The notes beneath the pieces were generated by a model, which was not told where the DNA came from, did no database searches, and saw only the letters and a program-made list of their open reading frames with translations. A stretch of 64,000 nt of DNA, taken from Dysgonomonas sp. HDW5A. Lineage in GTDB: Bacteria > Bacteroidota > Bacteroidia > Bacteroidales > Dysgonomonadaceae. Shown here in pieces: positions 44,675-52,546 of the stretch. Location: assembly GCF_011299555.1 (NCBI RefSeq), contig NZ_CP049857.1, positions 992,001 to 1,056,000 on the forward strand. Direction: 5' to 3'. The position numbers and the translations under genes are program-made. The stretch's first letter is position 1, and every line of letters starts with the position of its first letter.

Positions 44675-46096
44675 CTAGTATTTAATATTTTTATACAATA
44701 ATCGGCATTCATAAGCTTCATTTAACCGAAGCAGCATTGATTCACGACTAGGAGGATCTGACATATCGTTAGGATAAAAAACTGAGAGAATAGAAAATAG
44801 CGATTCATCATCGAAAGATTCAATAGCAGCCTGAAAACTCTCTTTATCTCCATTCTCCATATATAACAATGCTAACTTTTCATGAGATTGAGTTGATTCT
44901 GTTATCTCAAACAATCTTTCCTGACATTCAATAGCATTTAGCAACTCGTCTTTACGAAGATATACCGAAACAAGCTTCTCCAGAACTTCCTCTGCATTCT
45001 CCTCATTAAGAGTAAGAGCCTTTTTATAAAAAATCTCAGCACCTGACGGAATATTTAATTTCAAATATACTTCGCCTGCAATCATATTTACGTCAAAAGA
45101 ATCAGAGTCTGCATTCAACGCCTTATCTATAAATTCCACTGCCTCGTCAATCTTCCCCTGCAACAAATAGGCATGTGCCTTTTTAGCCATTGACTCAGGT
45201 GTTTCGCCAACCAAATCTTCATAAGCAGAAAGAGCTTTCAAAACATCTTTATACTGTTCAAGGCTCATATAGCATTCTGCCAGAGAAAGATATAACAAAC
45301 TTTCATCCGGAGACATTTTAATACATTCTTTCAGCATTTCAATGGCTTCTTCTGACCGCTCAGATAATAACAGACAATGGGCTTTTAATTTGAGAATATT
45401 TATATTAGTCTCGTCCAGAGCTAAAGCAAAATCAAAAGCGTCAATCGCTTTCTCAAAATCTTCCTCAAGAGAATATAACTTACCCAGCATTATCCAGCTA
45501 TCTATTGAATAAGGGTCTGCATCCAATATCTGATTACAGACTATAATAGCAGAAGCGAAATCGGATTTAACCTCATAAGCATATGCAAGGTCATTAAGTA
45601 CTTCCATGTTATTAGGGTCATACTCTAAGCTCTTCTCAAAATAAAGAATTGCCTCATCATAATACTCTGCCCCTACATAAAGAAAGCCCAATTCCGATAA
45701 TATCACATCCAGATCGGTATCTTCATCACTCAATATCTCAGCCGTCAATTCATATGCTTCTGCATACAAATCTAAGTGAAGCAAACACTCTATCTTCAAT
45801 AGATAAAGCTCAAAATCATAAGAAGAAAATCGAGAATTAAGATAATGTAAAGCAGTAGTGTATTTGGCATCATAAACCAAATACTTCCCAAACCTCAACA
45901 TTAAAGCCTCATTATCAGGATGAATACTCAGCCCAAGATCAACTATCTCACGGGCTGTTTCAATATCATCCAATTTATCATAGTACTCAGCCAAATCATC
46001 GTATTCATCGGCATCAAAGTACATGCTCTTACCCGTCAGAAGCATTTGCTCATAACGGGCTAGTAAATCAGAGATATCACGTTCTTCCATAAACAA
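44675..46096 (-). CDS. Tetratricopeptide repeat protein
   Basis: 473 aa, soluble and acidic, with about ten TPR units in tandem from residue 15 to about 430; clear ones include YYDEAILYFEKSLEYDPNNM and DFEKAIDAFDFALALDETNI. No signal peptide, so it should act in the cytosol as a protein-binding scaffold; partner unknown. It ends 5 nt before glnS begins on the same strand reading order (glnS is upstream), so the two share an mRNA. Start could also be the second methionine at 46090. Confidence 0.85.
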   Translation of the reverse strand: MFMEERDISDLLARYEQMLLTGKSMYFDADEYDDLAEYYDKLDDIETAREIVDLGLSIHPDNEALMLRFGKYLVYDAKYTTALHYLNSRFSSYDFELYLLKIECLLHLDLYAEAYELTAEILSDEDTDLDVILSELGFLYVGAEYYDEAILYFEKSLEYDPNNMEVLNDLAYAYEVKSDFASAIIVCNQILDADPYSIDSWIMLGKLYSLEEDFEKAIDAFDFALALDETNINILKLKAHCLLLSERSEEAIEMLKECIKMSPDESLLYLSLAECYMSLEQYKDVLKALSAYEDLVGETPESMAKKAHAYLLQGKIDEAVEFIDKALNADSDSFDVNMIAGEVYLKLNIPSGAEIFYKKALTLNEENAEEVLEKLVSVYLRKDELLNAIECQERLFEITESTQSHEKLALLYMENGDKESFQAAIESFDDESLFSILSVFYPNDMSDPPSRESMLLRLNEAYECRLLYKNIKY

Positions 46097-46101
46097 TATA
46101 T

Positions 46102-47793
46102 TTACTTATCTTTCATTTTACTCCATGAATCTTTTAGTGTAACTGTTCTATTAAACACCAAATGATCGGGAGTAGAGTCTGGATCAACATTAAAATACCC
46201 AATCCTTTGAAATTGAAAATGATCGTAAGCTTTAGCTTCTTTCAAATAAGACTCTGCTTTACAGCCTGTTTTCACAATCAATGATTCGGGATTCAAAAAG
46301 TCTCTAAAATCACCCTCTTTTTCATCTCCCGGATTTTCCGATAGAAAAAGACGATCATACAAACGAGCATCTATATCTACAGCATCTTCAGTTGACACCC
46401 AATGGATAGTCCCTTTTACCTTGCGGTTACTTTCAGCCATACCACTTTTGGTCATCGGATCATATTCGGCATATACCTCTATAACATTTCCGGCTTCATC
46501 ATGTTTACACCCTGTACATTTTATTATATAACCATGTTTCAAGCGCACTTCCTGTCCGGGAGTAAGGCGGAAATATTTTTTAGGAGCATCCTCCATAAAA
46601 TCATCTTTCTCGATATATAGTTCACGAGAAAATACCACTTTATGGCTTCCTGAATTTTCATCTTCAGGATTATTTTGTGCATCCATTATCTCAGTTTGAC
46701 CTTCGGGATAATTCGTCAATATCAGTTTTATAGGATCCATAACAACTGACACACGCGTTGCCCTTTTATTCAGGTCTTCACGAATAGCATATTCCAACAA
46801 AGCAACATCTATTACACCATCATATTTGGTATAACCAATCCTGTCAATAAAGTTACGTATCGATTCGGGCGTATATCCTCGTCTTCTAAATCCGCTAATG
46901 GTAGGCATACGAGGGTCATCCCAACCGTTTACCAATCCCTCTTTCACCAATTGTAACAGCTTGCGCTTACTCATCATTGTGTAAGTAAGATTCAAACGGT
47001 TAAATTCATATTGAGCCGGACGATAATCACTGGTAGCCAATTGATCTATAAACCAATCATAAAGAGGACGATGAACCACAAATTCCAAAGTACAAATAGA
47101 ATGGGTAACACCCTCGAAATAATCACATTGCCCGTGAGCAAAATCATACATCGGATATGCATACCACTGGTTACCTGTACGATGGTGAGCTTGTTTGATG
47201 ATTCTATATATTATAGGATCTCTAAAATGCATATTAGAAGAAGCCATATCTATTTTAGCCCTCAATACCATACTACCCTCTTCAAAAACTCCCTGATTCA
47301 TTTTTTCAAATAAATCGAGATTTTCTTCAATCGGACGGTCTCTGTATGGACTATGAGTTCCGGCCTGAGTAGGAGTCCCTTTTTGTTTTGCAATTTCTTC
47401 TGCCGACTGCTCATCAATATAGGCTTTACCCTCCTTAATCAGTTGGATAGCAAAATCCCATAGCTTAGGAAAATAATCGGATGCATAATACACATTCGCC
47501 CAATCAAATCCTAACCATTGGATATCCTCCATGATAGCGTCAACATATTCTACATCTTCTTTCACAGGATTAGTATCATCGAAGCGAAGATTGCATATTC
47601 CCTTATATTTCTGTGCCAAACCAAAATCTAAACAAATTGCTTTTGCATGTCCTATATGCAAATAACCATTTGGCTCAGGTGGGAAGCGCGTTTGAATACG
47701 TCCTCCGTCTTTTCCCTCTTGCAAGTCTTTTTCAACTATTACTTCTATAAAGTTTAGACTTTTCTTTTCTTCTGTTGGCGTAATTTCTGACAT
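46102..47793 (-). CDS. glnS: Glutaminyl-tRNA synthetase
   Basis: Charges tRNA-Gln directly. Class I motifs: RFPPEPNGYLHIGHAKAI (HIGH) near residue 40 and MMSKRKL (KMSKS equivalent) near 273; CNLRFDDTNP and YDFAHGQCDYFEGVTHSICT are typical of GlnRS rather than GltX, and the C-terminal anticodon-binding barrels are present. Length 563 aa. The presence of GlnRS means the transamidation route is not needed for glutamine. It follows the small lipoprotein gene by 23 nt. Confidence 0.95.
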   Translation of the reverse strand: MSEITPTEEKKSLNFIEVIVEKDLQEGKDGGRIQTRFPPEPNGYLHIGHAKAICLDFGLAQKYKGICNLRFDDTNPVKEDVEYVDAIMEDIQWLGFDWANVYYASDYFPKLWDFAIQLIKEGKAYIDEQSAEEIAKQKGTPTQAGTHSPYRDRPIEENLDLFEKMNQGVFEEGSMVLRAKIDMASSNMHFRDPIIYRIIKQAHHRTGNQWYAYPMYDFAHGQCDYFEGVTHSICTLEFVVHRPLYDWFIDQLATSDYRPAQYEFNRLNLTYTMMSKRKLLQLVKEGLVNGWDDPRMPTISGFRRRGYTPESIRNFIDRIGYTKYDGVIDVALLEYAIREDLNKRATRVSVVMDPIKLILTNYPEGQTEIMDAQNNPEDENSGSHKVVFSRELYIEKDDFMEDAPKKYFRLTPGQEVRLKHGYIIKCTGCKHDEAGNVIEVYAEYDPMTKSGMAESNRKVKGTIHWVSTEDAVDIDARLYDRLFLSENPGDEKEGDFRDFLNPESLIVKTGCKAESYLKEAKAYDHFQFQRIGYFNVDPDSTPDHLVFNRTVTLKDSWSKMKDK

Positions 47794-47816
47794 TTGCTTA
47801 TTCTTAGTTATGTTTT

Positions 47817-48146
47817 TTAATTATTAGGCGTTAAATCAGATCCGGACTCGGACGATATAGTTTGAGTTTTTTGATCCTCTAAAGCTGCACTTTCCTGCAA
47901 ATAACTACTATATAGCTGATAAAACTCATCAAACTTACCATTCTGCCTGTATTTATTCATAATCTCCTGGGCTTCATTATACAATTTTCCGGCAGCACCC
48001 AAATCATTATCCATAGCTGAAATATTCGATAATCTCGACAATTCAGCTGCTTTCTGGGCATCATCCTGTATGCTTGGCTCTGAACAAGCCATGAAAAACA
48101 TACTGAAAAAGATACCAAACAACAAAACTAACTTAGATCGACTCAT
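47817..48146 (-). CDS. Small lipoprotein of unknown function, 109 aa
   Basis: Start placed at 48146 (MSRSKLVLLFG), which gives a lipoprotein signal ending FFMAC (about C21); the longer frame from 48182 only adds a lysine-rich tail. The mature part is helical and charged (KAAELSRLSNISAMDNDLGA), followed by a Thr/Ser-rich end. Not recognised. It precedes glnS by 23 nt on the same strand, so it probably shares that transcript. Confidence 0.7.
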   Translation of the reverse strand: MSRSKLVLLFGIFFSMFFMACSEPSIQDDAQKAAELSRLSNISAMDNDLGAAGKLYNEAQEIMNKYRQNGKFDEFYQLYSSYLQESAALEDQKTQTISSESGSDLTPNN

Positions 48147-48215
48147 TTTAAATTTCTTTTTGACAAAGATAAATAATTTCAATACAAACTAGACATAATT
48201 ACAAAAGTGAAGTTA

Positions 48216-48254
48216 CAAAGTCACAGACCTTTTTACAATCCCAGCAGATACAAC
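48216..48254 (+). repeat. Dispersed hairpin repeat, partial copy
   Basis: AAAGTC-ACA-GACCTTTTTACAATCCCAGCAGATACAAC: hairpin with one G-T style change (AAAGTC against GACCTT keeps a G-U pair in RNA), T-run kept, tail diverged. Confidence 0.55.
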
Positions 48255-48404
48255 CGAGATAAAAAGTGATAATTCTAATATAAAACAATACTCATTTTAG
48301 CGAGTATACAAATCTCAACTTCTTAATCAACCTACCTCAACACGAGCTATTACATATACCAAATACCTAGATTAAGCTATAATCGATATATAATATCATT
48401 ATTT

Positions 48405-48442
48405 ATTGCGATTGACACCAAGGTCTCGAATCTTGACCTTTG
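48405..48442 (+). promoter_or_regulatory. Promoter of the TonB siderophore receptor (twin A)
   Basis: ATTGCGATTG (48405-48414) is followed by a 20-nt spacer and GACCTTTG (48435-48442). The spacer contains AAGGTC (48420-48425) and GACCTT (48435-48440), an inverted repeat straddling the -7 box that could be an operator. The same ATTGCGATTG + 20 nt + ACCTTTG order recurs before the PepSY gene. Predicted start near 48450, 40 nt before the start codon. Confidence 0.65.
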
Positions 48443-48491
48443 CAACTCTTTTCTAATTTATATCAATTTTAACTAAACCATAAATAAAATC

Positions 48492-50903
48492 ATGTTCAAA
48501 AAAATTAATTTTTCACTTTTATTGCTTTTGATATGTGCAACATATGCCTCAGCACAAAGAGTGAGAGGAAGTGTTTACGACGAAAACGGAGAGCCGCTCG
48601 TTTCAGCAACAATTGTGATCGAAGGAACTAATTACTCAACGCTCACAAATGACAATGGAGAATTCAGATTCAAAAATCTGCCCAACGGTACATTTAAAAT
48701 TTCGGCCAGCTTCATCGGATACGATTCAAAAAAGCAAGAGGTTACAATAACAGATGACTCCAGACAAACAATACGTTTTGATTTAAAAGTAAGTAATACA
48801 TTAAATGAGGTTGAAGTCTTTGGCGAACGCCATAAACAACCTGAAAAGCTAGAATTGATCACCCGTATGCCCTTACGCCCAAGTGAGCAGATACAAACCA
48901 TATCGGTAATATCAGAGAAAGTGATTGCGGAACAAGGAGCTTTAACCCTTACAGATGCCTTACGAAACGTACCTGGGGTTACTCTTTTCGGTTCATACGG
49001 TGGTGTAAAGGAAAGTATGTCAACCCGTGGCTTCCGTGGAATACCTGTATTGAAAAATGGCGTAAGAATGGACTCTCAGTTTCAAACGGCATCAGGTGTA
49101 GTAGATATGCAAGGTGTAGAGAGTTTGCAGATGATAAAAGGATCTGCTGCGGTAACACAAGGTGTTATTACCGATTTAGGAAATGCAGGAGGTGTTATCA
49201 ATGTGGTAACTAAAACTCCTAAATTTGTAAATACCGGTGAAGCAACCCTTAGAGTAGGCAGTTGGGGTGAAGTACGCCCAACCTTTGACGTGCAAACTAT
49301 ATTGGACAAAAACAGAACTGTTGCTTTCCGTTTGAATGGAGCATATGAACGTGCAGATAACTACCGTAAATATGTATCATCAAGCCGGGCATATATAAAC
49401 CCATCTTTAGAATGGCGTCCTGATGATAAAACCACAGTTAATCTTGAGTTAGACTATTTGAATGAAGACGCAACTCCGGTGACAAGTACCGTAAACCTTG
49501 CAGATATTGGTACAGAAGCCTTATACGAAATGCCTTTCGATAAGTTCTTAGGATTTAAAGGCATTGACAATGTGAACACAAAGATGTTGACTTATTCGGC
49601 TCGTCTAAACCGTATGATTACTGACAAGTTGAGCATCAGAGCTGCTTATTTCAATTCATCTTATAACTTCGACAATACATCAACAGGGCTTTCAACAGTA
49701 TCTGAAAAAGGCAAACCGATTGATTATGATATAAGACAGCGTACTATATCCCGATCTCAAAGAGATGATAAAAATACAACATTCCAATTAGACTTCATAG
49801 GAAGGGATGTATATACAGGTTCAATTAAGCACACTTTTCAACTAGGATTCGATTATCGTATGGCTAATGCCTTCACTACAAGTCTAGGGTCTATGGTGGT
49901 TGATACTATAAACGTTTTAAATCCGGTAAACAATACACCTCCTTCTGCCGATAAAATAAAGAAAAGCGGATTAGGTAAGGAAGCTGCTCCTGTAAGATCT
50001 AAATATTCGACTTACGGTTTAATGGCTCAGGAAGTAATGACTATAAACGATTATCTGAAATTAATTTTAGGCGTACGTTACAGCTCTATATCGAACCTGA
50101 GTGCTACAGCAGGAAATGAGACAAGAGATGCGTGGAACCCGATGGTAGGGGTAATGGTGACTCCGATTAAGAATGTAAATGTATTCGCATCTTATACAAC
50201 AAGTACAAGCCTAAGAGGAGCAGCAAGTATACTTACCGATAGCATTACAGAAGCAGGCCCTTCAGTTACTAAACAATTTGAAGCAGGATTTAAATCTGAC
50301 TGGCTGGGAGACAGACTTCGCTTCAACTTTACTTATTTCGATATCATTACTGAAAATCTAACCAACAATGAGTATATCCCTGGAACAACCAATACTACAG
50401 GCTATGTATACAAAGCTGGTGATTTAAAAAGAAGAGGTGTTGAAGTTGAGTTAAACGGACGTATATTAAACAACCTGCAAGTCATGCTAGGGTATGCTTA
50501 TTTAGATGCAAAATATGAAAACAGTCCTTCTTATGTAAACGGATCGGCTCCGATGAATGCCCCAAAACACACTGCCAATGGTTGGATACATTATACTCTA
50601 GACAGAAGTACATTAAAGGGCTTATCTATAGGTTTGGGAACATACTATGTTGGAAAACGTCCTGTTAATGAATTTAGCACTGCTTATGATGGACACATCT
50701 ATGCTCCGGGCATTAAACCATTCGATATGCCTGCGTACACTACTGTAAATGTTCAGTTAGGATATACAACAGGCCCTTTTACTGCCCGAGTATTTATGAA
50801 TAATATATTTGATGAGCTAGGATATAATTCTTATTTCCGTGGAGGATACATCAATCAAATTGACCCTCGCAATTTTGCAGCAATGGTAGCTTATAGATTT
50901 TAA
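48492..50903 (+). CDS. TonB-dependent siderophore receptor
   Basis: 803 aa outer-membrane receptor for ferric siderophore-type ligands. Signal peptide ending near ASAQ; CarboxypepD-regulatory domain (about residues 22-110, GSVYDENGEPLVSATIVIEG); plug with SVISEKVIAEQGALTLTDAL and RNVPGVTLFGSYGGVKES, then the STRGFRGIPVLKNGVRMD segment that is typical of FhuA/FpvA-like siderophore receptors; beta-barrel ending in AMVAYRF with terminal Phe. A strong terminator follows. The neighbouring PepSY gene shares its promoter layout. Confidence 0.9.
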   Translation: MFKKINFSLLLLLICATYASAQRVRGSVYDENGEPLVSATIVIEGTNYSTLTNDNGEFRFKNLPNGTFKISASFIGYDSKKQEVTITDDSRQTIRFDLKVSNTLNEVEVFGERHKQPEKLELITRMPLRPSEQIQTISVISEKVIAEQGALTLTDALRNVPGVTLFGSYGGVKESMSTRGFRGIPVLKNGVRMDSQFQTASGVVDMQGVESLQMIKGSAAVTQGVITDLGNAGGVINVVTKTPKFVNTGEATLRVGSWGEVRPTFDVQTILDKNRTVAFRLNGAYERADNYRKYVSSSRAYINPSLEWRPDDKTTVNLELDYLNEDATPVTSTVNLADIGTEALYEMPFDKFLGFKGIDNVNTKMLTYSARLNRMITDKLSIRAAYFNSSYNFDNTSTGLSTVSEKGKPIDYDIRQRTISRSQRDDKNTTFQLDFIGRDVYTGSIKHTFQLGFDYRMANAFTTSLGSMVVDTINVLNPVNNTPPSADKIKKSGLGKEAAPVRSKYSTYGLMAQEVMTINDYLKLILGVRYSSISNLSATAGNETRDAWNPMVGVMVTPIKNVNVFASYTTSTSLRGAASILTDSITEAGPSVTKQFEAGFKSDWLGDRLRFNFTYFDIITENLTNNEYIPGTTNTTGYVYKAGDLKRRGVEVELNGRILNNLQVMLGYAYLDAKYENSPSYVNGSAPMNAPKHTANGWIHYTLDRSTLKGLSIGLGTYYVGKRPVNEFSTAYDGHIYAPGIKPFDMPAYTTVNVQLGYTTGPFTARVFMNNIFDELGYNSYFRGGYINQIDPRNFAAMVAYRF

Positions 50904-50932
50904 TGAAATTTATTTTTCATGAATAATTTACT

Positions 50933-50964
50933 AAAAAGGTTTCGCTCAAGAGCGAAACCTTTTT
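50933..50964 (+). terminator. Intrinsic terminator after the siderophore receptor
   Basis: AAAAAGGTTTCGCT (50933-50946) pairs with AGCGAAACCTTTTT (50951-50964) around CAAG: a perfect 14-bp stem ending in T. Confidence 0.92.
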
Positions 50965-51012
50965 ATTTCAATCACTATTTATGGTGATTGAACCCTTACA
51001 AATTCATCATTA

Positions 51013-51050
51013 ATTGCGATTGCAGAGTAATTGGGTTACTCCTACCTTTG
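51013..51050 (+). promoter_or_regulatory. Promoter upstream of the PepSY gene (twin B)
   Basis: ATTGCGATTG (51013-51022), a 20-nt spacer, then TACCTTTG (51043-51050), a full consensus -7. The spacer holds GAGTAA-TTGGG-TTACTC, an inverted repeat between the two elements. Sequence, order and spacing match twin A, so both are probably controlled by the same factor. Predicted start near 51057. Confidence 0.68.
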
Positions 51051-51056
51051 CTAATG

Positions 51057-51156
51057 TTATAATATAAATATTTTGACTTTAAATATAACTTACTGACTTA
51101 ATGACAAAGTGTATCCGATGTTTTGAATAACAATTCAGAACATCGGTTCATTTTTT
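51057..51156 (+). ncRNA. Candidate small RNA or attenuated leader
   Basis: About 100 nt between the predicted start of the twin-B promoter and a strong terminator hairpin. It is AU-rich, with one short frame, ATG at 51101 encoding MTKCIRCFE and stopping inside the hairpin loop. It could be an independent small RNA co-controlled with the siderophore receptor, or the leader of the PepSY mRNA with conditional termination. Transcription is inferred only from the signals. Confidence 0.45.
51115..51156 (+). terminator. Intrinsic terminator inside the PepSY leader region
   Basis: CCGATGTTTTGAAT (51115-51128) pairs with ATTCAGAACATCGG (51133-51146) with one G-U pair, loop AACA, followed by TTCATTTTTT. 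It lies 65 nt after the predicted transcription start and 79 nt before the start codon. Confidence 0.82.
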
Positions 51157-51205
51157 AAGGTCACAGACCTTTTATTGCTTTGCTATGGGCATAATATAGC
51201 CCATA
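51155..51205 (+). repeat. Dispersed hairpin repeat, copy before the PepSY gene
   Basis: AAGGTC-ACA-GACCTT, TTATT, TTGCTTTG (51175-51182), then TATGGGC (51184-51190) and GCCCATA (51199-51205), which form a 7-bp stem around ATAATATA. The first hairpin is a second terminator-like stem directly after the one at 51115. The TTGCTTTG box faces the gene and may start its transcription. Confidence 0.7.
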
Positions 51206-51234
51206 CATCAAATTCTAACTTTTACTTAAACCCA

Positions 51235-52356
51235 ATGACAACTCGAAAATTTTTCAAAAAAGTACATTTATGGCTATCTCTGCCTGTGGGCTTAATAATT
51301 ACAATAATTTGTATTACAGGCGCCATCCTTTCATTTGAAACAGAAATCCTTGAAGCATATTATCCCGAACGCTATTTTGTTGAAGAAGTAAAAGATAAAA
51401 AGATACCTATCGACCAATTAATACCGATAGTAAATACGCAACTCAAAGACAATACAGTTTCGGGCATAAAAGTAAGCTCCGACCCCAAACGTACCTATAT
51501 AGCCTCTCTATCCAATGGATTCCGCATTTCGGCTTTTGTTGACCCTTACACGGGAGAACTAAAAGGAACATACAGTTTCAGAGACAGCTTTTTCTTCACG
51601 ATGATGTCATTACACAGATGGCTTATGGACGGATCGCGCACATGGGGTAAATACACTGTTGGTATAACTACTATATTATTTGTATTTATCCTCATCAGTG
51701 GACTTGTATGGTGGGCTCCTACTGATAAGAAGAAGCTAAAAAGCCGATTCACAATAAAAACGAAATCAGGATGGAAGCGCTTCTTTCACGATCTTCACGT
51801 TAGTCTTGGAATATATGTATGTGTTTTCCTGCTCATTTCTGCACTTACAGGACTGATGTGGTCTTTTGAATGGTATCGAAATGGAGTGTGCAAATTATTC
51901 GGAGCAGAAATCCCTGCCGACAAAGGAGGACACGGGGGTGGCGAGAGAGAGAGCAAAAAACCAAAAGAAATAAATTACCAGTCGTGGCAAATGGCTTTGG
52001 ATAATTTAGCCAAACAAGTTCCACAAAACGAATACATCACTATATCCGATGGCTCAGCAACAGTATTGGATAAATCGGCACCTCATTTAAGAGCTACAGA
52101 TAAATACACTTTGGATAATAATTCGGGCGAAATTATCAAAGCATCTCTTTTTTCGGAGCAAAAATCGGTCTCTAAAATTATGTCATGGGCTTACGCTCTG
52201 CATGTAGGAGCATTCGGAGGGATTATTATACGCATTTTGACATGTCTGGCTTGTATCATCGGAGGCACATTACCACTTACCGGATATTATATATTTTACC
52301 TAAAAAGTATTAAGAAAAAACCAAGAAAGAATAGGTCAACACCACTTGTATCCTAA
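51235..52356 (+). CDS. PepSY-associated transmembrane (iron reductase-like) protein
   Basis: 373 aa inner-membrane protein. The start at 51235 (MTTRKFFKKVHLWLSLPVGL) is chosen because the longer frame from 51175 begins inside the repeat. It has four helices: 13-37 with the family motif HLWLSLPVGLIITIICITGA, one with FVFILISGLVWWAP (about 145-165), one at about 192-212 and one near 335-360, and a PepSY-like periplasmic part. Conserved HLWL, LHRWL and HVG histidines could bind haem. Relatives often sit beside siderophore receptors and may reduce or release iron. Confidence 0.85.
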   Translation: MTTRKFFKKVHLWLSLPVGLIITIICITGAILSFETEILEAYYPERYFVEEVKDKKIPIDQLIPIVNTQLKDNTVSGIKVSSDPKRTYIASLSNGFRISAFVDPYTGELKGTYSFRDSFFFTMMSLHRWLMDGSRTWGKYTVGITTILFVFILISGLVWWAPTDKKKLKSRFTIKTKSGWKRFFHDLHVSLGIYVCVFLLISALTGLMWSFEWYRNGVCKLFGAEIPADKGGHGGGERESKKPKEINYQSWQMALDNLAKQVPQNEYITISDGSATVLDKSAPHLRATDKYTLDNNSGEIIKASLFSEQKSVSKIMSWAYALHVGAFGGIIIRILTCLACIIGGTLPLTGYYIFYLKSIKKKPRKNRSTPLVS

Positions 52357-52380
52357 GCTTTTATAAAACTGAATCAATCT

Positions 52381-52413
52381 TTTGTGATATTTGATTGTTT
52401 TTGATTACTTTCG
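52381..52413 (+). promoter_or_regulatory. Probable promoter of the PBP1A gene
   Basis: TTTG (52381-52384), a 21-nt spacer and TACTTTCG (52406-52413), a near match to the -7 element. The expected start near 52420 leaves a 125-nt leader that contains a damaged repeat copy. Confidence 0.5.
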
Positions 52414-52461
52414 CACGGTTAAAACATTAATCGAGAAATTGATTTTCATTTATGTTTCGAA

Positions 52462-52512
52462 GATTAAGGTCTATTGCTTTGACTGATGAAATAACTAAAG
52501 GCAGTTATACTC
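52462..52512 (+). repeat. Dispersed repeat, copy with half of the hairpin deleted
   Basis: ATTAAGGTC runs straight into TATTGCTTTGACTGATG, AAATAACTAAAGGCAGTTATAC. The right arm of the hairpin is missing while the TTGCTTTG box (52474-52481) and the CAGTTATA tail remain. It lies in the leader of the PBP1A gene. Confidence 0.6.
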
Positions 52513-52546
52513 ATCGGAGTAGCAATAAATACTTGAAATTATTTAT

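Larger units (their letters stand above)
48147..48491. other. Divergent intergenic region with repeat copy and iron-type promoter
   Basis: 345 nt between two divergent genes. It contains a partial repeat copy (48216-48254) and the promoter of the TonB receptor (48405-48442). The rest is featureless and AT-rich. I do not see a riboswitch. Confidence 0.6.

Noticed and set aside
48183-48491. Cobalamin or other riboswitch before the TonB receptor
   Set aside because: The predicted transcription start is only about 40 nt before the start codon, and no conserved riboswitch core is visible.
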